Positions 16,241 through 23,652 of a DNA stretch of 64,000 nucleotides are shown one piece after another. This DNA comes from DASUPK01 sp963804595. Lineage in GTDB: Bacteria > Actinomycetota > Thermoleophilia > Solirubrobacterales > 70-9. The notes below the pieces were generated by a model, which was not told the DNA's origin, ran no database searches, and was given only the letters and a program-made list of their open reading frames with translations. Position numbers and translations under genes: made by a program. Where the stretch lies: assembly GCA_963804595.1 (NCBI GenBank), contig CAWDQZ010000017.1:186001-250000 (forward strand), given 5' to 3'. Positions within the stretch are counted from its first letter, which is position 1; the number at the start of each line of letters is the position of its first letter.

Positions 16241-16750
16241 TCAGGCTTGGCCGATCAAGGCGCCGGTGATCGCCACGATCAGGCCCCCCATCGTCACCTG
16301 CACCAGGGAGCTCCGTAGGGAGACGCGCAGAAAGCGCTTACGGACCCAGGCGATCGCCACCAGCTCGCAGGCCACCGTGATCGAGGCCAGGACCAGTGCC
16401 GTGTGCAGGTCGCTGATCGCGAAGGGGAGCGCGTGGAAGGCGCCGCCGAAGAAGGTCGCGCCGCCGGTGATCAAACCGCGGTCCAGCGAGGTGCCGCGGC
16501 CGGTGAGCTCGCCGTCGTCTGACAGTGCCTCCGAGAGGCCCATGCTGATCCCCGCACCGAGGGCCGCGGCGAGGCCCACGAAGAGCGCGGCGCGTGAGCC
16601 GGCGAGGAACGCCGTGGCGAAGATCGGGGCCAGCGTGGAGACCGTGCCGTCGATCAACCCGATCAATGCCGGCTGGACCCGCTGGAGCATGAAGCGCTCC
16701 TCGTCAGCGGGACTCATCCTCCCCGTAAGCCTTGCGACCAACTCAGTCAC
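16241..16750 (-). CDS. VIT1/CCC1-like membrane transporter
   Basis: A 169-residue membrane protein with about five helices: LIGLIDGTVSTLAPIFATAF, ALFVGLAAALGAGISMGLSE, GGATFFGGAFHALPFAI, ALVLASITVACELVAIAWV and VQVTMGGLIVAITGALIG. The GLIDGTVSTLAP and GISMGLSEALSDDGE blocks correspond to conserved parts of VIT-type Fe2+/Mn2+ transporters; it is shorter than typical 230-residue members. Start is GTG 16750 with TATTAT seven bases upstream. It diverges from a Fur-family regulator across an AT-rich region with iron-box-like repeats, which supports a role in metal detoxification or storage. Confidence 0.75.
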   Translation of the reverse strand: MTELVARLTGRMSPADEERFMLQRVQPALIGLIDGTVSTLAPIFATAFLAGSRAALFVGLAAALGAGISMGLSEALSDDGELTGRGTSLDRGLITGGATFFGGAFHALPFAISDLHTALVLASITVACELVAIAWVRKRFLRVSLRSSLVQVTMGGLIVAITGALIGQA

Positions 16751-16757
16751 GCACCAG

Positions 16758-16763
16758 ATAATA
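16758..16763 (-). promoter_or_regulatory. -10 hexamer TATTAT of the VIT-like gene
   Basis: On the minus strand TATTAT ends seven bases before GTG 16750. Confidence 0.55.
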
Positions 16764-16777
16764 CAAGGAACTAAAGA

Positions 16778-16792
16778 TAAGGTCTCCCTAAG
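16778..16792. promoter_or_regulatory. candidate iron-box-like site 1
   Basis: TAAGGTCTCCCTAAG resembles half-sites of DtxR/IdeR operators (TTAGG...CCTAA) and overlaps the -35 position of the minus-strand promoter. Match is partial. Confidence 0.35.
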
Positions 16793-16807
16793 ATGTAGGA
16801 TGCTCTA

Positions 16808-16822
16808 TTAGGTTGCCCTACC
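16808..16822. promoter_or_regulatory. candidate iron-box-like site 2
   Basis: TTAGGTTGCCCTACC shares the TTAGGTT half of the DtxR/IdeR consensus. It overlaps a TACCAT (16819-16824) that ends eight bases before the Fur-family ATG. Confidence 0.4.
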
Positions 16823-16832
16823 ATTCATCTCG

Positions 16833-17297
16833 ATGACGACCGCGACACAGCACTCACCTCCCCGTGACGACGCCGAGCTCGCCGCGCTGCTCCGCGAGCG
16901 GGGACTGCGGGCCACCTCCCAGCGGGTCGTCATGCACCGGCTGCTGCGCGATCGCAACCGCCACGTGAGCGCCGAGGAGCTGCTCTCGGAGGCGAGCGAG
17001 CGGCTGCCGGGCGTCTCCCTGCCCACTGTCTACGCGACCCTTGAGCTGTTCGAGCAGCTCGGCATCGTGCGACGGGTCAACGACGCCGGCGGCACGCTCC
17101 TCTGGGACACCCGCTCGGACGCTCACCATCACATGATCTGCCGCAGCTGCGGCCGCGTCGAGGACATGGAGACACCGGTCGATCTCGAGCGGGCTCGCCG
17201 CTCCGCCGCTCGCTCCGGCTTCCAGCCCGACCGAGCGGAGGTCGTGGTCAGCGGCCGTTGTGAGAGCTGCGCGCGGGGTGCAGCGCGCAGCGATTAG
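16833..17297 (+). CDS. Fur-family metalloregulator
   Basis: A 154-residue Fur/PerR/Zur-type repressor. The winged helix is at residues ~15-85 (LLRERGLRATSQRVVMHRLL, then SLPTVYATLELFEQLGIVRR) and the metal/dimerisation domain follows with DAHHHMICRSCGRVEDM (sensing-site His and first CxxC) and CESCARG (second CxxC), so the structural Zn(Cys)4 site is complete. No Shine-Dalgarno site precedes the ATG. Divergent from a VIT-like transporter, so iron or manganese is a more likely effector than zinc, but peroxide sensing cannot be excluded. Confidence 0.9.
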   Translation: MTTATQHSPPRDDAELAALLRERGLRATSQRVVMHRLLRDRNRHVSAEELLSEASERLPGVSLPTVYATLELFEQLGIVRRVNDAGGTLLWDTRSDAHHHMICRSCGRVEDMETPVDLERARRSAARSGFQPDRAEVVVSGRCESCARGAARSD

Positions 17298-17322
17298 TCG
17301 TGGGCGCCCGGAAGTACCCCGG

Positions 17323-18126
17323 CTACCTGGGCTCGGGGTAGTGGCTCTCAATCAGCGAGACCACCGCGCCCTGAGGGTCCACGATGGTGGCGAGCCGTCC
17401 GACCGGGACGTCGATCGGGCCGAACCCCACGCTCGCGCCCTTCGAGGTGGCGCGTTCCAGCGCCTCATCCATGCTGTCGACGATGAAGTAGACCTGCCAG
17501 TGAGGTGGCATCTCGGCCGGTAGGTCTTCCGTGATTTCCATCAGGCCGCCCATCCCCTCCGGCCAGCGCTGGCCCTCGACCTGCCACATGAGCACGCCGG
17601 GCGGCGCCTCCTCGTTGTGGATCGCGGTCCAGCCGAAGACGTCGCCGTAGAAGCTCTTTGCCCCCTCGAGGTCGCGGGTAAGCAGGTTGTTCCAGGTCCA
17701 GGCGCCCTGCTCATTGACGATCTGCGCTCCGGGGTGACGGTTCTGCTGCACGATGCCGATGAACGCCCCTTCCGGATCCCGCAGCATCGCGACTCGCCCC
17801 GAGTCGTTCGGGAGGTCGACAGGTCCGAAGAAGACGCTGCCTCCCGCATCCTTCACCCTCTCTGCCGTCGCGCTGGCGTCGTCCACCTTGACGTAGCTGG
17901 CCCAGGCGGAGTGGCCCTCGTCGGACTGGACCGGCCCGATGCCGGCGACCATCTTGCCGTCGCTCATCAGGAACCCGTAGCCGCCGGTCTCCTCGGGATC
18001 GCCCGGAGCGTCCTGGGCGTCGACGCCGAGCAGGCCGTTGTAGAAGGCCTTCGCCCCCTCGACGTCCGTCGTGGCCAGGTCCACCCAGCAGAACTCCCCG
18101 GGTGCGTATTCGCTGCGCTCGCTCAC
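17323..18126 (-). CDS. two-domain VOC family protein
   Basis: A 267-residue protein made of two glyoxalase/bleomycin-resistance-type beta-alpha-beta-beta-beta modules: FCWVDLATTDVEGAKAFYNG through DPEGAFIGIVQQ (about 12-126), and TWNNLLTRDLEGAKSFYGDV through DPQGAVVSLIE (about 142-260). Such duplicated VOC proteins are common in actinomycetes and usually of unknown substrate. GTG 18126 is preceded by AAGGAGGG. The 12-base gap to the downstream hydrolase and same orientation suggest one transcript with it and the GNAT gene. Confidence 0.88.
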   Translation of the reverse strand: MSERSEYAPGEFCWVDLATTDVEGAKAFYNGLLGVDAQDAPGDPEETGGYGFLMSDGKMVAGIGPVQSDEGHSAWASYVKVDDASATAERVKDAGGSVFFGPVDLPNDSGRVAMLRDPEGAFIGIVQQNRHPGAQIVNEQGAWTWNNLLTRDLEGAKSFYGDVFGWTAIHNEEAPPGVLMWQVEGQRWPEGMGGLMEITEDLPAEMPPHWQVYFIVDSMDEALERATSKGASVGFGPIDVPVGRLATIVDPQGAVVSLIESHYPEPR

Positions 18127-18138
18127 CGTTCCCTCCTT

Positions 18139-18957
18139 CTATCGCTTTCGACGTGCTCCAGCCAGGACGACGCGGGCGACCAGTTCAGGGTCGTCCCAGG
18201 TCGGCACATGCCCGCAGCCGGGGAGCAGGACCTGCTCCACCCGCTTCGGCAGGAGCTTCGCCGGAAGAGGCTTGTTGCGCACCAGCGTGTCGTGCTCGGC
18301 CCACGCCAGCGTGATCGGCACCTTGATCGACTTGAGCTCCTCCACCCGGCCGGCTCGCATCAGGGCGCTGGCCTCGTCGTAGGCCGGCGCCGTCACGTAC
18401 GCCTTGGCGATCGCATTCGCCTCGCCGGGGCTGAGCCGCTCGGGCCGGTGGATGAAGCGGCCGAGGGTCTCGCGCCGGCCGCGCGCCGTGTGCATCACCG
18501 GCCGGAAAAACGGCTGGAGAGCCCGGCCTCTGCGCCGCCGCCGGGCGACCGTGCGATCGAATGGATCAGGCGAGCGCCTCCAGAAGCCTGCCGGGCACAG
18601 AGCGACCGCCGCGCGGGCGCCACCCTGGCGCGCGCACTCGATCGCAACCCAAGCGCCGAGGGAGATGCCGGCGACCGCCGGCTCACCCTCGACCCCGAGG
18701 GCGTCATAGAAGTCGAGCACCGCCGTGGCCAGGTTGGCGGCCCTGGGCGAGATCCCGTCGGGAAGCTCCGCCGAATGGCCGAAGCCGGGCATGTCGAGCG
18801 CGATCACCTCGCGCTCGGCCGCCAGACGGTCCATGACCGGCGACCACTGAATCAGCGAGCCGCCCAGGGAGTGCAACAGGAGCAGCGGCTCGCCCTGCCC
18901 GCGCCGTATGTGGTTGAGCCAGACCGCCCCGACGGTGGAGCGGAGTTCGTCCGTCAT
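18139..18957 (-). CDS. alpha/beta hydrolase
   Basis: A 272-residue alpha/beta-hydrolase-fold protein: oxyanion loop LLLLHSLGGS, DMPGFGHSAELPDG, nucleophile elbow VAGISLGAWVAIE, acid in LAWAEHDTLV and His in LPGCGHVPTWDDP, so the Ser-Asp-His triad is complete. A basic insertion (ARRRRRRGRALQPFFRP) forms the cap. ATG 18957 overlaps the upstream GNAT stop (ATGA), implying coupled translation. Substrate unknown; esterase, lactonase or C-C hydrolase are possible. Confidence 0.85.
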   Translation of the reverse strand: MTDELRSTVGAVWLNHIRRGQGEPLLLLHSLGGSLIQWSPVMDRLAAEREVIALDMPGFGHSAELPDGISPRAANLATAVLDFYDALGVEGEPAVAGISLGAWVAIECARQGGARAAVALCPAGFWRRSPDPFDRTVARRRRRGRALQPFFRPVMHTARGRRETLGRFIHRPERLSPGEANAIAKAYVTAPAYDEASALMRAGRVEELKSIKVPITLAWAEHDTLVRNKPLPAKLLPKRVEQVLLPGCGHVPTWDDPELVARVVLAGARRKR

Positions 18958-19442
18958 AGCTCCAGGTCGTATTCCAGATAGGTCCCGGCGTCCGCGCCGG
19001 CGCGGTTGTAGACCTTCTGCGCGCGGTGATTGTCCGGAGCCGTCAGCCACTGCATCGCCGGCATGCCGAGCTCGCGGCAGCGCCGGGCGCAGACCTCGAT
19101 CAGGGCGTCGGCGATGCCGCGCCCCCTCGCCTCGGGGTCCACGAAGAGGTCCTCGAGATAGCCGAGCCTCGCCGCTTTCAGGCTCGACCACTTCCAGTCG
19201 AGAGTCGCGAAGCCGACCGCGCTGCCGCCGTCGCGGGCGATGAAGATGGCGCCCTGACCCGGGTCGTTGATCAGCGTCTCGAACATCTTCCGGAGACCGT
19301 CGTCGTCGGGCTCCGTCTCGTAGAACTCGCAGTAGGCGCGAATCAGCGGCAGCATTTCCTCGATCTCGTCCGTCCGGGCCGGGCGGATCTCGATTCCCTC
19401 GGCGAGCTGGCGCGGCCCCTCGGCGACCGGTTCCTCTGCCAT
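18954..19442 (-). CDS. GNAT-family N-acetyltransferase
   Basis: A 162-residue GNAT protein: IEIRPARTDEIEEMLPLIRA at the start, the acetyl-CoA pyrophosphate loop in LFVDPEARGRGIADALIE, and a terminal NHRAQKVYNRAGADAGTYLE. Substrate unknown. The ATG lies six bases after a minus-strand TAGTAT, part of a symmetrical divergent promoter shared with the lipoprotein gene at 19465. First gene of a probable GNAT-hydrolase-VOC operon. Confidence 0.88.
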   Translation of the reverse strand: MAEEPVAEGPRQLAEGIEIRPARTDEIEEMLPLIRAYCEFYETEPDDDGLRKMFETLINDPGQGAIFIARDGGSAVGFATLDWKWSSLKAARLGYLEDLFVDPEARGRGIADALIEVCARRCRELGMPAMQWLTAPDNHRAQKVYNRAGADAGTYLEYDLEL

Positions 19443-19448
19443 GAGCCG

Positions 19449-19458
19449 ATACTAGGCT
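19449..19458. promoter_or_regulatory. overlapping divergent leaderless -10 elements
   Basis: TAGTAT on the minus strand (19454-19449) ends six bases before ATG 19442. TAGGCT on the plus strand (19453-19458) ends six bases before GTG 19465. They share the central TA, so one symmetric site could fire in both directions. Confidence 0.6.
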
Positions 19459-19464
19459 CTCGGC

Positions 19465-19971
19465 GTGGTCGGCCGTCGCCTCTGCCTGCTCGCGCTCGGG
19501 ATCCCGCTCCTCGTCGGCTGCGGCAGCGGCGCCAACCCCGACGACCTCACCGCGCTCGGCAACTCGGAGGGGATCACGCGGCAGATCGCCGGCGAGTGGA
19601 GTGGGAACCTCCACCAGAAGGGGATGGCGCCCTTCAAGGTCGCGGTGAAGATCACGCCGAGCGGCAGCGGCCAGGTCGCCTACACCGGTATCCGGTGCGG
19701 GGGGGAATGGAGCTTGACCGGTGTCGCCTCGTCCATTCCACCGCGGTACCAGTTCACCGAAAAGATCACCCAGGGCGCGGGCGGCAGCTGCAAGGGAAAA
19801 GGCAGCGTGTCGCTCCTGCCGATCCAGGGCTTCTCGCCGAATGAACCGGCCTACAAGCGCATGAACTACAGCTTCAGCGGCGGCGGGGTCAGCAGCCGCG
19901 GCCTGCTCCATCGAGTCCACGCCGGGGCAGAGGCAGCGCTCTTCAGGCAGGCGGGTGTCGCTGAGTCCTGA
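19465..19971 (+). CDS. putative lipoprotein
   Basis: A 168-residue protein with a lipoprotein signal (GRRLCLLALGIPLLVGCGSG, lipobox LVGC, Cys ~19). The mature part contains a beta-rich domain: AGEWSGNLHQKGMAPFKVAV, YTGIRCGGEWSLTG and YQFTEKITQGAGGSCKGKGS, the last two carrying a cysteine each. It looks like a small beta-barrel envelope domain. The last ~30 residues (GVSSRGLLHRVHAGAEAALF) look unlike the rest and may be a frameshifted tail. GTG start placed six bases after TAGGCT; no Shine-Dalgarno. Family not identified. Confidence 0.65.
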   Translation: MVGRRLCLLALGIPLLVGCGSGANPDDLTALGNSEGITRQIAGEWSGNLHQKGMAPFKVAVKITPSGSGQVAYTGIRCGGEWSLTGVASSIPPRYQFTEKITQGAGGSCKGKGSVSLLPIQGFSPNEPAYKRMNYSFSGGGVSSRGLLHRVHAGAEAALFRQAGVAES

Positions 19972-20039
19972 GGCGGGTTGGCGACTTTCCACACTCTGCG
20001 TAGGAAGGGGCGGACCGGCCGCGAATAGGGAGGGTCGGC

Positions 20040-21158
20040 ATGACTCAAACCGAGTCTCCGGCCCGCGCGATCGCCCGCAACGTCCTCATCGTCGTGGGCG
20101 TTTTGCTGACCCTGTACGTCATCTACCTCCTGCGGAGGCCGATCACCTGGCTGATCATCGCGGCCTTCCTGGCGATCGCCCTGGCGGGGCCGGTCAACTT
20201 CTTCCAGCGCTACATGAAGCGCGGCGTGGCGATCTTCCTTGTCTACCTGACCCTGCTCGCCATCCCGATCGGCCTCGGCGCAGTCCTCCTCCCGCCGATC
20301 GTCAACCAGATCTCGGATGTCGCCACCAACGCCCCCAGCTACGTGCACGACGTCGAGGACTACGTCCACAAGAACCAGACGCTCAACGACCTCAACAACA
20401 AGTACGACATCACCCAGAAGCTCTCGGACGAGGCGAACAAGCTGCCGAGCAAGGCGGGCGACGCGGCGAAGGTGCTGCGCGACATCGGCTTCGGGCTGGT
20501 CAGCTCGATCTTCGCCGGGGTGACCATCCTGATCCTGAGCATCTTCATGGTGGCCTCCGGGCCGCGCTGGATCGAGAACTTCATCCGGATGCAGAGACCG
20601 GAACACTCCGAGCGGATCGAGCGGACACTCCGGAAGATCGCGAACGCGGTGGGCAACTACGTCGGCGGCGCGCTGCTTCAGGCCACGATCGCCGGATTCT
20701 CCTCATTCCTGATGCTGACGATCCTCGGGGTGCCCTTCGCCGGACCGCTTGCGGTGGTGATCTTCGTCTTCGACCTGATCCCGGTGGTGGGCGCGACGAT
20801 CGGCGCGGTGCTCGTCGGGATCGTGACCGCGTTCGTCAACTTCCCGCTCGCCCTGATCATCTGGATCGTCTTCGCGATCGTCTACCAGCAGGTCGAGAAC
20901 TACCTGATCCAGCCGCAGATCCAGAAGCGGGCGACGAAGGTCGAGGCATTCATCGTCCTGGTCGCCGTGCTCTTCGGCAGCACGCTCTTCGGTGTGCTCG
21001 GCGCGATCCTCGGCGTGCCGATCGCGGCCTCGATCCAGATCGCCGTGCACGAGTATCGGGAGTACCGCCGCGAGGTTCTGGCGGCGGAGCAGGAGGCAGG
21101 CGGCCCAACGCCGGCTCCGCCGCCGGAGGGGCCGACCCCGGCCCCCGAAGCGACCTAG
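20040..21158 (+). CDS. AI-2E family transporter (PerM-like)
   Basis: A 372-residue membrane protein of the AI-2E exporter/PerM superfamily: paired N-terminal helices (VLIVVGVLLTLYVIYLLRRP, WLIIAAFLAIALAGPVNFF), a soluble helical insert (about 100-150), then SSIFAGVTILILSIFMVASG, LLQATIAGFSSFLMLTILGV, VVIFVFDLIPVVGATIGAVL and VENYLIQPQIQKRATKVEAF, the last being the family signature. The Pro/Glu-rich tail is cytoplasmic. Substrate unknown; some members are Na+/H+ antiporters. Its stop and that of the convergent MarR gene share one CTAG. Confidence 0.9.
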   Translation: MTQTESPARAIARNVLIVVGVLLTLYVIYLLRRPITWLIIAAFLAIALAGPVNFFQRYMKRGVAIFLVYLTLLAIPIGLGAVLLPPIVNQISDVATNAPSYVHDVEDYVHKNQTLNDLNNKYDITQKLSDEANKLPSKAGDAAKVLRDIGFGLVSSIFAGVTILILSIFMVASGPRWIENFIRMQRPEHSERIERTLRKIANAVGNYVGGALLQATIAGFSSFLMLTILGVPFAGPLAVVIFVFDLIPVVGATIGAVLVGIVTAFVNFPLALIIWIVFAIVYQQVENYLIQPQIQKRATKVEAFIVLVAVLFGSTLFGVLGAILGVPIAASIQIAVHEYREYRREVLAAEQEAGGPTPAPPPEGPTPAPEAT

Positions 21159-21691
21159 CCCGCGACGGTCTCCGGAACCTCTTCCGCTGATTCCGGGACG
21201 GTCTCGAGCGCGCGCTTCAGGATGTCGCGCAGAGCTCGCTGGTCCTTCTCGGAGAGAGAGGCGATCGCCGGCGGTGGCTCGGCCATCCGCTTCGTGATCT
21301 GCTCCCGCATCCACTCCCCGTCCTCGGTGAGCACGAGGAGCTTCACGCGCCGGTCACCCTCCTCGGCCTCGCGGCGGACCAGTCCCCGCTCCTCGAGGCG
21401 GTCGACGATGCCCGTGACGTTCGAGTTGTCACAGAAGAGCGCGTTGGCGAGGTCGCTCATCTTGCGAGGACCGGAACCGAGCATCCGCAACGCGATCATC
21501 TGCTGAGGGGCGAGATCGAACTCCCCGCCGGTGGTCAGGAAGCGTTTCTTGTTGCTGACCATCAGCCAGTGCATGAGGCTCCACGCCTCGCTTCCCGGAT
21601 CCGTCCGGCCGGTTTCTCCGGCGAGCCAGGAATCGGGGCCGGGCCAGCGGCGCCCCTGATCCGCAGCCTTGATCTCTCCCTCGTTGCCCAT
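21155..21691 (-). CDS. MarR-family transcriptional regulator
   Basis: A 178-residue MarR repressor. The winged helix lies around residues 60-135: FDLAPQQMIALRMLGSGPRK, MSDLANALFCDNSNVTGIVD (recognition helix), RLEERGLVRREAEEGDRRVK (wing). Flanking helices form the dimer interface. It diverges from a DrrAB-like ABC exporter across an intergenic region holding a perfect 8+8 inverted repeat, so I infer that it represses both itself and the exporter and is released by an exported compound. Confidence 0.9.
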   Translation of the reverse strand: MGNEGEIKAADQGRRWPGPDSWLAGETGRTDPGSEAWSLMHWLMVSNKKRFLTTGGEFDLAPQQMIALRMLGSGPRKMSDLANALFCDNSNVTGIVDRLEERGLVRREAEEGDRRVKLLVLTEDGEWMREQITKRMAEPPPAIASLSEKDQRALRDILKRALETVPESAEEVPETVAG

Positions 21692-21699
21692 AGCCTAAC

Positions 21700-21728
21700 A
21701 CATTACCTGTCTCAGTCGATATTTGCAA
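21700..21728 (-). promoter_or_regulatory. promoter of the MarR gene
   Basis: Minus strand: -35 TTGCAA (21728-21723), 17-bp spacer, -10 TAATGT (21705-21700), then eight bases to ATG 21691. Confidence 0.65.
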
Positions 21729-21740
21729 GGCTCAAATATC
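21718..21740. promoter_or_regulatory. MarR-type operator
   Basis: Perfect inverted repeat GATATTTG (21718-21725), spacer CAAGGCT, CAAATATC (21733-21740). It covers the -35 element of both divergent promoters, so bound repressor would block both. Confidence 0.75.
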
Positions 21741-21750
21741 CATGTATACT
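21723..21750 (+). promoter_or_regulatory. promoter of the ABC exporter operon
   Basis: -35 TTGCAA (21723-21728), 16-bp spacer, -10 TATACT (21745-21750). TTGCAA is its own reverse complement, so the same six bases serve as -35 for the MarR gene. Confidence 0.7.
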
Positions 21751-21793
21751 GACGCCCTTCTTGCAAGCGACCGATTCGGAGGGGGATCGCCGG

Positions 21794-22831
21794 ATGCCGA
21801 GCAGCAACGGAGCGCAGAGAGAAGCCAACGGGATCGAGGTGAATGGCCTCGTCCGCGAGTTCAAGGGCGGCGTCCGCGCCGTCGACGGGATCGACCTCGA
21901 GGTCCATCCGGGCGAGATCTACGGCTTCCTCGGTCCCAACGGGGCCGGCAAGTCCACCACCGTGCACATGCTGACCACCCTCCTCCCTCCCACGGCGGGG
22001 TCGGCGAGGGTTGCGGGATATGACGTCGTCAAGGATGGCGCTGCCGTCCGCGACGCCATCGGAGCGGCACTCCAGGAGGCTGCCCTCGACCCCAACCTGA
22101 CGGCCCGCGACCACATGCGGCTCCAGGGCGCCCTGCACGGGATGCCGAAGGCCGAACGGACGCGGCGCGGTGACGAGCTGATCGATCGCGTCGGCCTCTC
22201 CGACGCTGCGGACCGGAAGGTCGGCGGCTACTCCGGCGGGATGAAGCGCCGGCTCGATCTCGCCCTGGCCCTGCTCCACGGCCCGCGCGTCCTCTTCCTC
22301 GACGAGCCGACCACCGGCCTCGACATCCAGAGCCGAACCGCACTCTGGGACGAGGTCGCGCATCTCTCCCGGGACGAGGGAATGACCGTTTTCCTCACCA
22401 CCCAGTACCTCGAGGAGGCCGACCAGCTCGCCGATCACCTCGGGATCATCGATCACGGCAAGATCGTCGCCGAGGGAACGCCGGAGGCGCTCAAGGCCGA
22501 GGTTGGACGCCCCACCGTCGAGGTGGTGCCGACGAACCACGCAGAGCGCGACCGGGCCGTCGAGCTGCTCCGCCCCTTCGGAGAGCTCGTCCCCGGAACC
22601 CCCCAGGGCGCCGCGGTTCGGCTCGATGCGGACGGCGGCGAGCGGCTCGCGGACATCATCCGCGCCTTCGACCAGGCCGGGGTGAAGGTGGCGAACCTCG
22701 AGCTCCACGAGGCGAGCCTCAACGACGTCTTCCTGACCAAGACCGGCCGCTCGCTGGAGGGAGCCCAGCGCGAGGCCGAACAGGAGGGCGAGACCGGAGA
22801 GCAGCCCGCCCTGGAGGGAGCACCGGCCTGA
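21794..22831 (+). CDS. ABC exporter ATP-binding protein (DrrA-like)
   Basis: A 345-residue ATPase of the DrrA daunorubicin-resistance type. Walker A GPNGAGKST (47-55), signature YSGGMKRR, Walker B VLFLDEPTTGLD, and LTTQYLEEADQLAD at the switch region with Gln in place of His as is usual in DrrA. The C-terminal ~90 residues (EVGRPTVEVVPTNHAERDRA onward, ending LNDVFLTKTGRSLEG) are the DrrA regulatory tail. Start ATG 21794 has GGAGGGGG upstream. It should energise the two permeases that follow to export a hydrophobic drug-like compound or lipid. Confidence 0.95.
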   Translation: MPSSNGAQREANGIEVNGLVREFKGGVRAVDGIDLEVHPGEIYGFLGPNGAGKSTTVHMLTTLLPPTAGSARVAGYDVVKDGAAVRDAIGAALQEAALDPNLTARDHMRLQGALHGMPKAERTRRGDELIDRVGLSDAADRKVGGYSGGMKRRLDLALALLHGPRVLFLDEPTTGLDIQSRTALWDEVAHLSRDEGMTVFLTTQYLEEADQLADHLGIIDHGKIVAEGTPEALKAEVGRPTVEVVPTNHAERDRAVELLRPFGELVPGTPQGAAVRLDADGGERLADIIRAFDQAGVKVANLELHEASLNDVFLTKTGRSLEGAQREAEQEGETGEQPALEGAPA

Positions 22832-23652
22832 TGGAGGCCGCTGCCGTTGACGCGCCGATCGCGGTTCGCCGCAACCGTCCCTCGATCTGGACGCAGGCAC
22901 CGGAGCTCGCCCGCCGCTCGATCATGCGAACGGTCCGGCAACCCGCCGCCGTCATCCCGGCGACGACATTTCCCCTGATCCTGCTGGCGATCAACTCGGT
23001 CGGGCTGAAGTCGGCTACCTCCCTCCCAGGCTTCCCGACGAACTCCTACATCACCTTCGCGCTCGCCTTCGCCTTCATCCAGGCGGGCGTCTTCGCTGTG
23101 ATCGGCACCGGCCAGAACCTCGCCGAAGACAACCAGGGCGGCTTCTTCAACCGCCTGCAGCTCACTCCGATCCACCCCGCCGCCCTCGTCGCCGGCCAGC
23201 TCGCCGGGACTCTCGCGCTCGGGCTCTTCCAGGCCGCGACCTACATCTCCATCGGCCTGCTCGCCGGGGCGCACATCGCCGCCGGCTTCGGCGGAGCGCT
23301 GGTGATGATCCTCCTCTCGATCGCGATCTGCCTCGCCTTCGGATCCATCGGCCTTGCGATCGGCATGCGGGTCGATGCGCCGGAGAAGGTCCAGAGCCTG
23401 TTCCCCCTGATCTTCGTGTTCCTCTTCCTCAGCTCGATGAGCCTGCCGAGGAACCTGATCCAGACGGACTGGTTCCGCGAGGTGGCGACCTACAACCCGG
23501 TGAGCTACATGGTCGAGGGCCTGCGGTCCCTTCTGATCACCGGCTGGGACGGCGAGGCGCTCGCCCTCGGCTTCGGCTGCGCGCTCGGAATCCTCACCCT
23601 GGGGCTGTTCTTCGCCTCTCGGGGCCTCAAGGAGAGGATGGCGAGGACGTGA
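22831..23652 (+). CDS. ABC exporter permease (DrrB-like), subunit 1
   Basis: A 273-residue ABC-2 type permease with about six helices, preceded by an amphipathic elbow (SIWTQAPELARRSIMRTVRQ). Features include FPLILLAINSVGL, FNRLQLTPIHPAALVAGQLA (the coupling-helix region) and the C-terminal FREVATYNPVSYMVEGLRSL typical of DrrB. The ATG overlaps the ATPase stop (TGATG). Works as a heterodimer with the next gene, with which it shares architecture, forming the membrane pore of the exporter. Confidence 0.92.
   Translation: MEAAAVDAPIAVRRNRPSIWTQAPELARRSIMRTVRQPAAVIPATTFPLILLAINSVGLKSATSLPGFPTNSYITFALAFAFIQAGVFAVIGTGQNLAEDNQGGFFNRLQLTPIHPAALVAGQLAGTLALGLFQAATYISIGLLAGAHIAAGFGGALVMILLSIAICLAFGSIGLAIGMRVDAPEKVQSLFPLIFVFLFLSSMSLPRNLIQTDWFREVATYNPVSYMVEGLRSLLITGWDGEALALGFGCALGILTLGLFFASRGLKERMART

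Noticed and set aside
18139..19992. 617-codon minus-strand frame extending the alpha/beta hydrolase upstream
   Set aside because: The extra N-terminal part lies opposite or out of frame with the GNAT and lipoprotein genes; ATG 18957 gives the normal hydrolase length and overlaps the GNAT stop.
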